This document shows positions 1 to 5,484 of a DNA stretch of 6,885 nt, in pieces. Position 1 is the stretch's first letter. Every line of letters starts with the position of its first letter. This stretch comes from an uncultured Eubacteriaceae bacterium. GTDB taxonomy: Bacteria > Bacillota > Clostridia > Lachnospirales > CAG-274. Under the pieces are notes generated by a model. It had not been told where the DNA came from. It saw nothing but the letters and a program-made list of their open reading frames with translations, and did not search any database. Location of the stretch: positions 1-6,885 of the forward strand of contig CALIRN010000049.1 of assembly GCA_938042265.1 (NCBI GenBank), in the 5' to 3' direction. A program made the position numbers and the translations under genes.

Positions 1-158
1 TTTTTCAGCATGGTATCTCCTGACCTCTGTGCAATAACAACGGCTAAAAATATTATTACTGCCGCCATAATACCCACAAACGCTATAAGAATATTCCATT
101 TAAGACGCTTAACCTGTGTTTGGGTTTTGTTTGTTATTATGTTTATGTTATTATTCAT
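1..158 (-). CDS. N-terminus of a membrane-anchored, sensor-like protein (partial)
   Basis: Only the first 52 codons are present; the gene runs off the left edge. The start is ATG at 158-156, 6 nt after the strong ribosome binding site GGAGAAGG. The visible peptide has a polar, basic head of about 21 residues (Asn/Thr/Gln-rich, then VKRLKW), one hydrophobic helix at about residues 23-43 (ILIAFVGIMAAVIIFLAVVIA), and then AQRSGDTMLKK. By the positive-inside rule the head is cytoplasmic and the rest starts outside. This topology is typical of one-component or two-component sensors (histidine kinases, GGDEF proteins, chemoreceptors) with an extracytoplasmic sensing domain. That reading is inference from topology, because no catalytic domain is in view. 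An extended -10 promoter lies about 115 nt upstream, so the gene probably has its own transcript, separate from nadA. The open frame on the opposite strand here is an antisense shadow. Confidence 0.7.
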   Translation of the reverse strand, partial: MNNNINIITNKTQTQVKRLKWNILIAFVGIMAAVIIFLAVVIAQRSGDTMLK

Positions 159-212
159 AAGCTGCCTTCTCCAATACCGGCAAAACAGTTTTTTGTTTTC
201 CCTGTTTATTTT

Positions 213-242
213 GTCAAAGATTGAAGCATATCGTCAAAGATT
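213..242. repeat. Two direct GTCAAAGATT repeats in the leader of the sensor-like gene
   Basis: The 10-mer GTCAAAGATT occurs at 213-222 and again at 233-242, exactly 20 bp apart, which is about two helical turns. It sits just downstream of the candidate -10 and upstream of the ribosome binding site. The position and spacing suit a protein operator, but the motif is not one I recognise. Confidence 0.35.
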
Positions 243-272
243 TAATATACAATATGACCAAAAAGATCCCCA

Positions 273-278
273 ATTATA
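273..278 (-). promoter_or_regulatory. Extended -10 promoter for the left-edge sensor-like gene
   Basis: Read on the minus strand, TATAAT is preceded by TGA (a TGn extended -10). No good -35 is seen at 17 nt. Transcription would begin near 266 and give a leader of roughly 108 nt before the ATG at 158. Confidence 0.45.
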
Positions 279-436
279 TCAAAAAATACACATTTCGCGC
301 AGTTTTTCTTAAATACTGCAAATAAGAAGTATCAACAGTAGTTTATAATATTTTGCTTTATCTGTCAAATATAAATCAGTTTTATGCTTTTATGTACTTT
401 ATGCAATATTATTTAAAGCCATGGATACTCCTACTC

Positions 437-465
437 CGCTGACACTGCATACTTCAGCGTTTTTA
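437..465 (+). terminator. Intrinsic terminator-like hairpin, plus-strand polarity
   Basis: CGCTGA at 437-442 pairs with TCAGCG at 454-459 and is followed by TTTTT at 460-464. The polarity is plus strand, although no plus-strand gene is visible upstream. A minus-strand extended -10 (TGTTATAAT, 473-465) directly abuts it. Read from that promoter, the same hairpin would form the 5' end of a minus-strand RNA. Confidence 0.4.
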
Positions 466-472
466 TTATAAC

Positions 473-499
473 AGAAGAGACCTTTGCCATAAGGCTTCT
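473..499. repeat. Inverted repeat downstream of nadA
   Basis: AGAAG (473-477) pairs with CTTCT (495-499) and CCTT (481-484) with AAGG (491-494), with a 3-nt bulge on one side and a 6-nt loop. On the minus strand it lies about 80 nt past the nadA stop and could help end the operon transcript, but no U run follows. Confidence 0.3.
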
Positions 500-577
500 T
501 CACGATTTCACATAAACGCCCACTACAGGCAAATTTAGTAATTACACTTATTATGTATTTTGAGAAAGCAACAATTA

Positions 578-1492
578 TTAACCCAGTTCAATCATTCTGT
601 CAATACATTTTCTTGCTTTGGCTATTGTATCACTGTCCATAATCATTTCCATACCGCCCTTACCCAGTATAGTCTTATATACATCAACAAGTGTTGTAGC
701 CTTCATATTAGGACATATAAGATTTTTTGAAAGCATATAAAATTTCTTATCAGGACATTCGTAGGCCAGATGTTGTGCAATGCTTATCTCAGTACCGATA
801 ATAAACTCATTTTCCTCCGACTCCTTTGCAAAATTCATAATAGCGGAGGTTGAACCTATAAAATCAGCCCTTTCAAGCACATCCGGAGTACATTCGGGAT
901 GGACAAGCAACTTTGCATTGGGATGAAGCTTCTTAGCCATGTCCGCCTCCTTTGCCGATACTCTTGCATGAATTGGACATCCTCCCTGTAACAGCCTGAA
1001 ATTTTTTTCTGGCACCTGCTTTGACACATAGTCACCCAAATTGCAGTCCGGTATAAAAAGAATGTTCCTATTTTCAAGCTTTTTAACAATCTTTACCGCA
1101 GATGAAGATGTAACACAGACATCGCAGATTGTTTTAAGGGCTGCCGTTGTGTTAATATATGCCACAACAGTATAATCTGGATACTGCTCCTTAACTGCGG
1201 CAATCATATCTCTGTCCATCTGCTCCGCCATAGGACAGCCTGCCTCACCGTTAGCAATATATACGGTTTTGTCAGGTGAAAGCATTTTAACCGTTTCTGC
1301 CATAAAGCGCACGCCGCACATTATTACCGTCTTTTGAGACGCTTTCTGTGCCATTACGCTGAGCTGATAGGAGTCACCCGTAAAATCAGCAATTTCCACA
1401 ATTTCCCTTGTCTGATAGCTATGTGCCAGTATACAAATATCCTTTTCCTTTTTAAGTTTTAATATCTTCTGCTGTAATTCCAGTATAGTCAT
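578..1492 (-). CDS. nadA: Quinolinate synthase NadA
   Basis: NadA condenses iminoaspartate with dihydroxyacetone phosphate to quinolinate, the second step of de novo NAD synthesis, using an oxygen-labile [4Fe-4S] cluster in the cytoplasm. The 304 residues match the short form of the family (about 300 aa). The three expected cluster ligands are visible: Cys86 (NGEAGCPMAE), Cys172 (QGGCPIH) and Cys260 (NLICPNMK). Other family motifs are AHSYQ (24-27, with Tyr26), ADFTGDS (35-41), CGVRFMAET (59-67), AYINTTA (111-117), HPEC (198-201) and GSTS (213-216). The usual HNYQ reads HSYQ here, a mild variation. The ATG at 1492 follows AAAGGAG at about 8 nt, embedded in the last codons of hydE, whose stop lies only 4 nt before. 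nadB and nadC, commonly adjacent, are absent, so aspartate oxidation or dehydrogenation and the phosphoribosyl transfer must be encoded elsewhere. Confidence 0.96.
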   Translation of the reverse strand: MTILELQQKILKLKKEKDICILAHSYQTREIVEIADFTGDSYQLSVMAQKASQKTVIMCGVRFMAETVKMLSPDKTVYIANGEAGCPMAEQMDRDMIAAVKEQYPDYTVVAYINTTAALKTICDVCVTSSSAVKIVKKLENRNILFIPDCNLGDYVSKQVPEKNFRLLQGGCPIHARVSAKEADMAKKLHPNAKLLVHPECTPDVLERADFIGSTSAIMNFAKESEENEFIIGTEISIAQHLAYECPDKKFYMLSKNLICPNMKATTLVDVYKTILGKGGMEMIMDSDTIAKARKCIDRMIELG

Positions 1493-1496
1493 TATT

Positions 1497-2537
1497 TTAT
1501 CTCCTTTTTACGTCACCTTTTGCCGTTACTATTCTGTAACCTGTATCTTTAACCCGTTTTTCAAGACAGCCTCTGCACTGTGCAGCCTCCTCTCCCGTAC
1601 AGATTTTATTTTCATAAAGCTCATAGAGCTTTCTTACGCTGACAGGAGAAAGATTTGGCATAACCACATTTGCACCCGACTTAAGCCCCATTTCACGTCC
1701 CTGAGGGTGGATTGTACCAAGTGCCGTAGTGGCCGGTATCAGGGCGTAAGGAAACATTAATCTCAGTATTGATAAAAGTCTCAGTGTAAGCTCCAGTGAA
1801 CCGCTTTGATAATCTCTGAAGGGTGTTTCCTTATGCATTATATATGGACCTATGCCTATCATATCCGGCTTAAGCTGCTGCAAAAAACGTAAATCTGCAA
1901 TCAGATTTTCCTTTGTCTGATAAGGAGAGCCTACCATAAAGCCCGAGCCTACCTGATAACCTATCTCCTTAAGGTTAAACAGACATTCCTTTCTTTTTTT
2001 AAGGCTCATGCTTTGTGGGTGCAGTACGGCGTAATGCTCCTTATCTGCGGTTTCATGCCTTAACAGATACCTGTCGGCGCCTGCATCAAAATAAGCCTTA
2101 TAGCTTTCCCTTGATTTTTCGCCTATAGACAAAGTAATCGCACAATCGTCATATTTTTCCTTTATGGAATATACTATATCACAAATCAGCCCATCTGTAT
2201 AGTACACATCTTCACCGCCCTGCAAAACAAAAGTACGAAAACCGAGAGCATAGCCCTCCCTGCAGCATTCCAGTATTTCCTCTTTTTTAAGCCTGTAACG
2301 GTTAACATTTTGGTTATCCCTGCGTATACCGCAATAATAGCAGTTGTTTTTACAGTAATTGGTAAATTCGATTAAGCCTCTTATATATACTTCATCACCG
2401 TAATTCCTGCGTCTAACAAGGTCGGCACACTCTCTAAGCTCACTGTCACGGCTGTCCGTTTTCAGAACAAAGCACAGCTCACTGTCCGTAAGGTTTTGAT
2501 TTTCCATCAGCCTGCTTATAAGGTCAGATATTTTCAT
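1497..2537 (-). CDS. hydE: [FeFe]-hydrogenase maturation radical SAM protein HydE
   Basis: HydE is the radical SAM enzyme that processes the HydG-made Fe(CO)2(CN)-cysteine synthon during assembly of the H-cluster. Counting from the ATG at 2537 (346 aa), the radical SAM motif CxxxCxxC is Cys62, Cys66, Cys69 in NYCKNNCYYC. The second, C-terminal cysteine set Cys313, Cys321, Cys324 has the same 8 and 3 spacing as I recall for Thermotoga maritima HydE. Other family signatures are FVLQGGED, ADRYLLRHETA, GSGFMVGSPYQT, IGIGPYI, IPATTALGTI, GREMGLKSGANVVMPNLSP and RKLYELYENKIC. A GTG at 2549 is in frame and gives 350 aa. I prefer the ATG because GAGG lies 6 nt before it and because it matches the family N-terminus. 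The start overlaps the HD gene by 14 nt (26 nt with GTG), implying coupled translation. No hydF, hydG or hydrogenase gene is in the window. BioB- or PylB-like functions are less likely given the C-terminal cysteines. Confidence 0.93.
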   Translation of the reverse strand: MKISDLISRLMENQNLTDSELCFVLKTDSRDSELRECADLVRRRNYGDEVYIRGLIEFTNYCKNNCYYCGIRRDNQNVNRYRLKKEEILECCREGYALGFRTFVLQGGEDVYYTDGLICDIVYSIKEKYDDCAITLSIGEKSRESYKAYFDAGADRYLLRHETADKEHYAVLHPQSMSLKKRKECLFNLKEIGYQVGSGFMVGSPYQTKENLIADLRFLQQLKPDMIGIGPYIMHKETPFRDYQSGSLELTLRLLSILRLMFPYALIPATTALGTIHPQGREMGLKSGANVVMPNLSPVSVRKLYELYENKICTGEEAAQCRGCLEKRVKDTGYRIVTAKGDVKRR

Positions 2538-3096
2538 AGGCTTCCTCACAGCTTCTCATTGCAAGTATAGTTTCGCTTATCAGCTTATCCATCTCCCAGC
2601 CAAGCATTTCTGCACCACGCTGTATAACCTCCCTTGAGCAGCCTGCCGCAAAATTAGCGTTCTTGTATTTCTTTTTAACGGATTTAAGCTCTAAGTCGGA
2701 TACACTCTTTGAAGGGCGCATAATTGCAACCGCACCTATTAAGCCTGTAAGCTCATCAACTGCATAAAGCACCTTTTCCATTTCATGTTCGGGCTTGATA
2801 TCAACAGTCAGTTCATAGCCATGGCTTGCAGTTGCATGAATAATACTCTCGTCTATCCCCCGTTCCCTCATTATTTCCTGAGACTTTATGCAGTGCTGCT
2901 GCGGATACTGTTCAAAATCCAAATCATGCAAAAGACCTACTATACCCCAAAAATCCGCATCATCACCATATCCCAGCTTTTCCGCAAAGTAGCGCATTAC
3001 ACCCTCTACGGTTACGGCGTGCTTAAGGTGAAAATGATCCCTGTTGTATTCATTAAGAAGCTCCCACGCTTCCTGCCTTGTTATATTACCTGTCAT
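2524..3096 (-). CDS. HD-domain phosphohydrolase (HDIG-like), small soluble protein
   Basis: The gene encodes a soluble protein of 190 residues. The HD-superfamily metal-site pattern is visible: His26 (KHAVTVE), the His57-Asp58 doublet (GLLHDLDFE), His92 (TASHGYE) and Asp114 (AVDELTG), followed by the conserved stretch MRPSKSVSDLELKSVKKK. Members of this family are common in Clostridia, are predicted metal-dependent phosphohydrolases, and have no settled substrate. An in-frame ATG at 3114 would add six residues. I choose the ATG at 3096 because AAAGGCGGT (3111-3103) lies 6 nt before it, whereas the upstream ATG has only a weak AGGT. This is the first gene of the operon, with a consensus promoter about 50 nt upstream, and it overlaps hydE. 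The tight coupling suggests a linked housekeeping or maturation role, but that is inference. Confidence 0.88.
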   Translation of the reverse strand: MTGNITRQEAWELLNEYNRDHFHLKHAVTVEGVMRYFAEKLGYGDDADFWGIVGLLHDLDFEQYPQQHCIKSQEIMRERGIDESIIHATASHGYELTVDIKPEHEMEKVLYAVDELTGLIGAVAIMRPSKSVSDLELKSVKKKYKNANFAAGCSREVIQRGAEMLGWEMDKLISETILAMRSCEEAYENI

Positions 3097-3143
3097 AAAC
3101 ATACCGCCTTTCATACACGATTACCTACTTTTTCAATAGGAAT

Positions 3144-3172
3144 ATGATACACCTTTTTACCTTGATTGTCAA
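3144..3172 (-). promoter_or_regulatory. Sigma-A promoter of the HD-hydE-nadA operon
   Basis: On the minus strand TTGACA (3172-3167) is followed after exactly 17 nt by TATCAT (3149-3144). Transcription would begin near 3137, giving a leader of about 40 nt. No operator or riboswitch is obvious between promoter and start. Confidence 0.75.
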
Positions 3173-3229
3173 TATAATAACAAAAAAACCGAAATAAACA
3201 GCTGAATTTGCAATTTTTAAAAATCAATC

Positions 3230-3920
3230 TTAATAATCCGTCAAAAAATGCAACTTTACTTCAAGTATGACAAAAGCAACTACATCGTCATTATTACTGT
3301 CAATTATCCCAGTTGCCGTATTTTTAAGTTCATCAACGCCATTTGACACCTCATAGCATTAATCGGAAATCCTAAACATCTCAATATCATTAACCTGATT
3401 ACCAAAGCTGACCACCTTCTCACAGCTTAAAATTTCCTTCAGCTTTAAAACAGCATTTAACTTTGTTACATTTGCAGGCAATATTACAAACCAAAAATCT
3501 CCACTGTAAATATCCCTTGAAAATATACAGTGATACCTGTCCTTTAATTTCTCCCTTACAACTCTAAACTTTTTCTCATCATCAATACAGGTAAAATAAA
3601 ACACCTCGCCATTATATATAAGATAAATTTTATATTTGTTTAAACCTCTCTAATTTCTTCAATCTGCTCTTTATCAAAAAAATTTGAATGGATAATTTCG
3701 CCTGTATTTATATTTACAATAAAGGCTCCGTTATAAATAATAACAGGTAAGCGTACCTTAATTTTGACAGTTTTCGGACAGGCAGTATAGGTTGACCTTT
3801 CAGTTGCGTATGTAAAAATCATTCCATTTTCAACCATACCGTTTATTGTCCGTGCAGTATGACTGCTGTTTAAAAGAATTACAGCCAAATCCGATACAAA
3901 TATGTTTTTTGGCTGTACAT
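3230..3920 (-). pseudogene. Decayed Cof-type (HAD-IIB) phosphatase
   Basis: Homology to Cof-type HAD phosphatases (about 270 aa) continues through several disabled frames. The start region is intact: GAGAGGTG, then ATG at 3920. Reading this ATG gives MYSQK and then leaves frame; one extra A in the run at 3905-3910 would restore KNIFVSDL. Motif I reads SDLAVILLNSS instead of DLDGTLL, so the second catalytic Asp is lost. The frame (FTYATERS, LPVIIYNGAFIV, GEIIHSNFF) stops at 3640-3642, where one extra T restores EVLNKYKIY. A block of roughly 40 residues of the cap then seems missing before GEVFYFTCIDDEKK, DIYSGDFW and TKLNAVLKLKE. Motif IV is FGNQVNDIEMF (Asp to Asn). TAA at 3361-3359 interrupts ISD|CYEVSNGVDELK, and readable remnants reach a stop at 3230. 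It was probably once translated together with the upstream SPL gene. Confidence 0.88.
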
Positions 3921-3940
3921 TAAAGCACCTCTCAGTTTTA

Positions 3941-4807
3941 TCAAAACAATGACAACTGTCTTCCTGCACTTTTATCAACAAATTTATACGTAAATTCATA
4001 GGCAGCATCATCAAGCAATACCCTATTGTCCTTACAGAAGCTGCTGATTTTAGACTTAAGCAGCTCGCTGTTTTTGCTTACACAATTATAGGTACTGTTA
4101 TACTGCCTAAGGTATTTTTTCAGCACATGGGGAAAGCTTTTTTCAAGGCAAACGTAAAAATATTCTCTGTTTCCCTCACGCAAAGTCATACCAATATCAT
4201 TGCAGATAATTCCTTTTACCTCTGCCCTTTTGCAATAGTCAAGCAATATGTCAATATTTTCCTCATTATCGGTTATATAAGGGATAATTGGAGTAAACCA
4301 TACCACCGTATCAATATTATTTTCCTTAAGTGTTCTTAAAACCTGAAAACGTCTGCCTGTATTGCATACCCCCGGTTCAATAATCTCCGACAGGGTATTG
4401 CTGCCCGCTGTAAGCGTCATTTGTATAACACAGGTTGATCTTTCATTTATCTCCTTTAATAAATCCAAATCCCTCAATATAAGGTCGGATTTTGTCTGTA
4501 TGGTAAGACCAAAACCGTATTTATTAATTATTTCCAGACATTTACGTGTAAACCTCAGCTTTTCCTCGCAGGGCATATATGAGTCCGACATATATCCGGT
4601 GCCTATTACGCATTTTTGCCTTTTTCTGCGAAGCGCCTCCTCCAACAGCTCGGGTGCATTGCTCTTTACCTCTATGTCCTGAAAATCATGCTGTATATCA
4701 TAGCATTTACTTCTTGCATCACAATAAATACAGCCATGTGTACAGCCTCGATATATATTTATGTAGTTACGCTGTGATAAAATGCCCTTTGCTTTTGTAA
4801 AATGCAT
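3941..4807 (-). CDS. SPL-family radical SAM protein
   Basis: This 288-residue protein carries the radical SAM motif CxxxCxxC at Cys22, Cys26 and Cys29 (YRGCTHGCIYCDARS). It also has signatures typical of the spore-photoproduct-lyase-like group (COG1533, Rv2578c-like): IGTGYMSDSYMPCE (68-81), FTRKCLEII, LTIQTKSDLILRDLDLL, and a C-terminus ending in QLSLF, a frequent ending in this family. True SplB proteins repair a DNA photoproduct and are longer. Most proteins of this subgroup have no known substrate, so repair is not claimed. The ATG at 4807 follows AAAGG at about 10 nt. The stop is TGA at 3943-3941, and the ruined HAD gene begins 20 nt further on, so the pair was once an operon. A promoter is visible at 4863-4891. 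Confidence 0.9.
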   Translation of the reverse strand: MHFTKAKGILSQRNYINIYRGCTHGCIYCDARSKCYDIQHDFQDIEVKSNAPELLEEALRRKRQKCVIGTGYMSDSYMPCEEKLRFTRKCLEIINKYGFGLTIQTKSDLILRDLDLLKEINERSTCVIQMTLTAGSNTLSEIIEPGVCNTGRRFQVLRTLKENNIDTVVWFTPIIPYITDNEENIDILLDYCKRAEVKGIICNDIGMTLREGNREYFYVCLEKSFPHVLKKYLRQYNSTYNCVSKNSELLKSKISSFCKDNRVLLDDAAYEFTYKFVDKSAGRQLSLF

Positions 4808-4862
4808 AATAATATAACCTTTAACAAATTTAAATCCTTACAATTAACAATATATTGATATA

Positions 4863-4891
4863 AGTATATCACATATATATTGACAAAACAA
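4863..4891 (-). promoter_or_regulatory. Promoter of the SPL radical SAM gene
   Basis: On the minus strand TTGTTT (4891-4886), 17 nt, TATACT (4868-4863), with TGA just before the -10 (extended -10). The leader would be about 50 nt. Confidence 0.55.
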
Positions 4892-4930
4892 TTAAACTTT
4901 CCCCATACCGTATGTTTTACATAATAAAAA

Positions 4931-4953
4931 GCGGCATCACTATTTACTGCCGC
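4931..4953 (-). terminator. Intrinsic terminator, minus strand
   Basis: GCGGCA (4931-4936) and TGCCGC (4948-4953) are perfect inverted arms with an 11-nt loop. On the minus strand the stem is followed by TTTTTATTATG. It would stop any minus-strand transcript coming from 4960-5220 before it enters the SPL gene. The only reading frame directly upstream is a 7-codon ORF at 4960-4983. Confidence 0.65.
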
Positions 4954-4959
4954 CACAGC

Positions 4960-4983
4960 TTAGCCAACAAATAAGTTCAGCAT
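4960..4983 (-). other. Seven-codon ORF with strong Shine-Dalgarno (remnant or leader peptide)
   Basis: On the minus strand AAGGGGGG (4997-4990) lies 6 nt before ATG at 4983, but the frame closes after seven codons (MLNLFVG, TAA at 4962-4960), and the terminator hairpin follows within 7 nt. Such a strong binding site on so short a frame suggests a small gene that has lost its body, or a leader peptide. The arrangement (binding site, short hydrophobic frame, terminator) resembles the intact small-peptide locus at 5261-5418. Confidence 0.3.
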
Positions 4984-5080
4984 AGAATACCCCCCTTAAA
5001 GGGTCTGCTTTTTAGATTACCAAAAGTCTGTTGAACCACTTAACCTTTACAGTTCCCCTCAATACTTGTAGTAATTAAAA

Positions 5081-5141
5081 TGTATTACAGTCATTAACTG
5101 CAGCAAAGCCAATCAGCTCGCAGTTGCAATTTTGTAATACA
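5081..5141. repeat. Imperfect 61-nt hairpin bounded by TGTATTACA / TGTAATACA
   Basis: Outer arms TGTATTACA (5081-5089) and TGTAATACA (5133-5141) are perfectly complementary. Inner arms AACTGC (5096-5101) and GCAGTT (5120-5125) also pair, and AGC/GCT (5102-5104 with 5116-5118) extends the inner stem past one bulged base. It could be an RNA structure, or two operator half-sites placed 52 bp apart centre to centre. No U run follows on either strand. Confidence 0.45.
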
Positions 5142-5142
5142 A
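5132..5142. promoter_or_regulatory. Left palindrome TTGTAATACAA
   Basis: An 11-bp perfect odd-centred palindrome (TTGTA-A-TACAA), about 75 bp upstream of the plus-strand peptide promoter. It is the mirror copy of the palindrome at 5441-5451, and the shared match extends to 13 bp (TTTTGTAATACAA at 5130-5142, inverted at 5441-5453). It is a candidate repressor site or element boundary. Confidence 0.4.
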
Positions 5143-5216
5143 GCAAAAAATACCATGCTTTTACAAATCCTTTTCATTTTCCTTTAAGAAATTCCGCATT
5201 TCTGTTATAATTACCC

Positions 5217-5248
5217 TTGACAAAGTGATTGGTAACAACGGTTATAAT
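5217..5248 (+). promoter_or_regulatory. Promoter of the small hydrophobic peptide gene
   Basis: TTGACA (5217-5222) and TATAAT (5243-5248) are both perfect, but the spacer is 20 nt instead of 17, which predicts a weak promoter. The spacer contains the inverted repeat GTAAC-aacg-GTTAT (5232-5245), overlapping the -10. Another TGTTATAAT (5202-5210) lies just upstream. Transcription would begin near 5255, leaving a leader of about 19 nt. Confidence 0.45.
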
Positions 5249-5273
5249 CCTACCTCGCTAAGGGGATGATATT

Positions 5274-5345
5274 ATGGCAGATATAATTCTGTACTTAAAG
5301 ATTTTGTTACTTTTACTTATCATCATAAAAAATAACCGCCCATAG
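5274..5345 (+). CDS. 23-residue hydrophobic peptide, candidate type I toxin
   Basis: ATG at 5274 follows AAGGGG (5260-5265) at 8 nt and opens a frame of 23 codons: MADIILYLKI, a Leu/Ile-only run (LLLLLIII, residues 11-18), and the polar tail KNNRP. This is one short membrane-spanning segment with a basic, hydrophilic end. Many Firmicute type I toxins (TxpA and holin-like groups) have this plan, and their last codons lie in a hairpin as here (AAC CGC CCA). They are usually about 30-60 residues, so this one is unusually short and could be a truncated form. An antisense RNA gene converges on it and overlaps its 3' end, the txpA/RatA arrangement. Its own mRNA would end at the hairpin 5386-5418. 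The toxin role is inference from architecture; I recognise no exact family. Confidence 0.55.
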   Translation: MADIILYLKILLLLLIIIKNNRP

Positions 5346-5412
5346 CTCGCACCTATAAGCGGTTATTCTCCAATTTTCAGTTCTTGGGGGTAACTGCTGT
5401 TACACCCTTTGC
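5327..5412 (-). ncRNA. Candidate antisense antitoxin RNA, about 86 nt
   Basis: An extended -10 (TGT-TATAAT, 5427-5419) places a start near 5412. The RNA would fold a 5' hairpin (GGG..GTAAC, loop, GTTAC..CCC, 5407-5386), a short unpaired linker, and a 3' hairpin with 9-bp perfect arms AATAACCGC/GCGGTTATT (5367-5331) followed by TTTTTT. It contains no reading frame with a ribosome binding site. It is fully complementary to the 3' part of the peptide mRNA, including about the last 19 nt of the coding region, so it could pair with that mRNA and trigger cleavage, as RatA does with txpA. No expression evidence is available from sequence alone. Confidence 0.55.
5331..5367 (-). terminator. Terminator of the antisense RNA, overlapping the peptide stop codon
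   Basis: Perfect 9-bp arms AATAACCGC (5331-5339) and GCGGTTATT (5359-5367), with a short inner CTAT/ATAG pairing. On the minus strand a U run (5332-5327) follows. On the plus strand no U run follows, so the polarity is minus. Confidence 0.7.
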
Positions 5413-5418
5413 TTTTTT
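5386..5418 (+). terminator. Terminator of the peptide mRNA, also the 5' hairpin of the antisense RNA
   Basis: GTAAC (5390-5394) pairs with GTTAC (5399-5403), and GGG (5386-5388) with CCC (5405-5407) across one mismatch, loop TGCT. It is followed by TTTGCTTTTTT (5408-5418), a good intrinsic terminator in the plus direction. Confidence 0.65.
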
Positions 5419-5451
5419 ATTATAACACAATAGACTTGATTTGTATTACAA
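5419..5451 (-). promoter_or_regulatory. Antisense RNA promoter with palindrome TTGTATTACAA over the -35 region
   Basis: The minus-strand extended -10 TGTTATAAT is at 5427-5419. No consensus -35 exists; instead the 11-bp palindrome TTGTATTACAA (5441-5451) occupies the -35 position (5442-5447 for a 17-nt spacer). A bound protein there could block or assist this promoter. This is a positional inference. Confidence 0.5.
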
Positions 5452-5484
5452 AAATTTTTAATAAAGCAGTTGCCTGCAAATATC

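Larger units (their letters stand above)
159..577. other. Non-coding stretch between nadA and the sensor-like gene
   Basis: No supported gene lies here. The stretch holds the promoter and direct repeats of the left-edge gene, then featureless AT-rich DNA (about 300-420), then two hairpins at 437-465 and 473-499 with a minus-strand TATAAT between them. There is no textbook hairpin-plus-U-run terminator for nadA on the minus strand. The hairpin at 473-499 is the best candidate, but a U tract does not follow it. Confidence 0.5.
4984..5216. other. Non-coding stretch between the 4931 terminator and the peptide locus
   Basis: Apart from the Shine-Dalgarno at 4990-4997, the hairpin 5081-5141 and the left palindrome, I see no gene. 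A 12-codon minus-strand frame (MRNFLKENEKDL, about 5161-5199) has no ribosome binding site. On the plus strand CCCT-taa-AGGG (4993-5003) followed closely by a T run (5009-5013) could be a weak terminator. Confidence 0.4.

Noticed and set aside
10..312. 100-codon plus-strand open frame
   Set aside because: It is antisense to the start and leader of the minus-strand sensor-like gene, has no ribosome binding site and has no recognisable protein character.
856..1089. 77-codon minus-strand frame inside nadA
   Set aside because: It is an out-of-frame shadow; the nadA frame carries all family motifs across this stretch.
2785..3147. 120-codon plus-strand frame opposite the HD gene
   Set aside because: It is antisense to the conserved HD protein and runs through its promoter region; no ribosome binding site.
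3182..3240. T-rich run after the HAD pseudogene as an intrinsic terminator
   Set aside because: On the minus strand there is a T7 run (+ strand 3182-3188), but no stable GC stem precedes it.
4127..4800. Three overlapping plus-strand frames (4127-4339, 4362-4682, 4579-4800)
   Set aside because: All are antisense to the SPL radical SAM gene, which has clear motifs throughout.
4880..4909. Plus-strand TTGACA with a possible downstream -10
   Set aside because: The hexamer at 17-18 nt (CCATAC/CATACC) is poor, and the site lies over the minus-strand SPL promoter; kept only as context for the possible antisense RNA near 4930.
4759..4956. 65-codon minus-strand frame
   Set aside because: It starts inside a terminator hairpin, covers the SPL promoter and leader, overlaps the SPL start and has low-complexity AT-driven composition.
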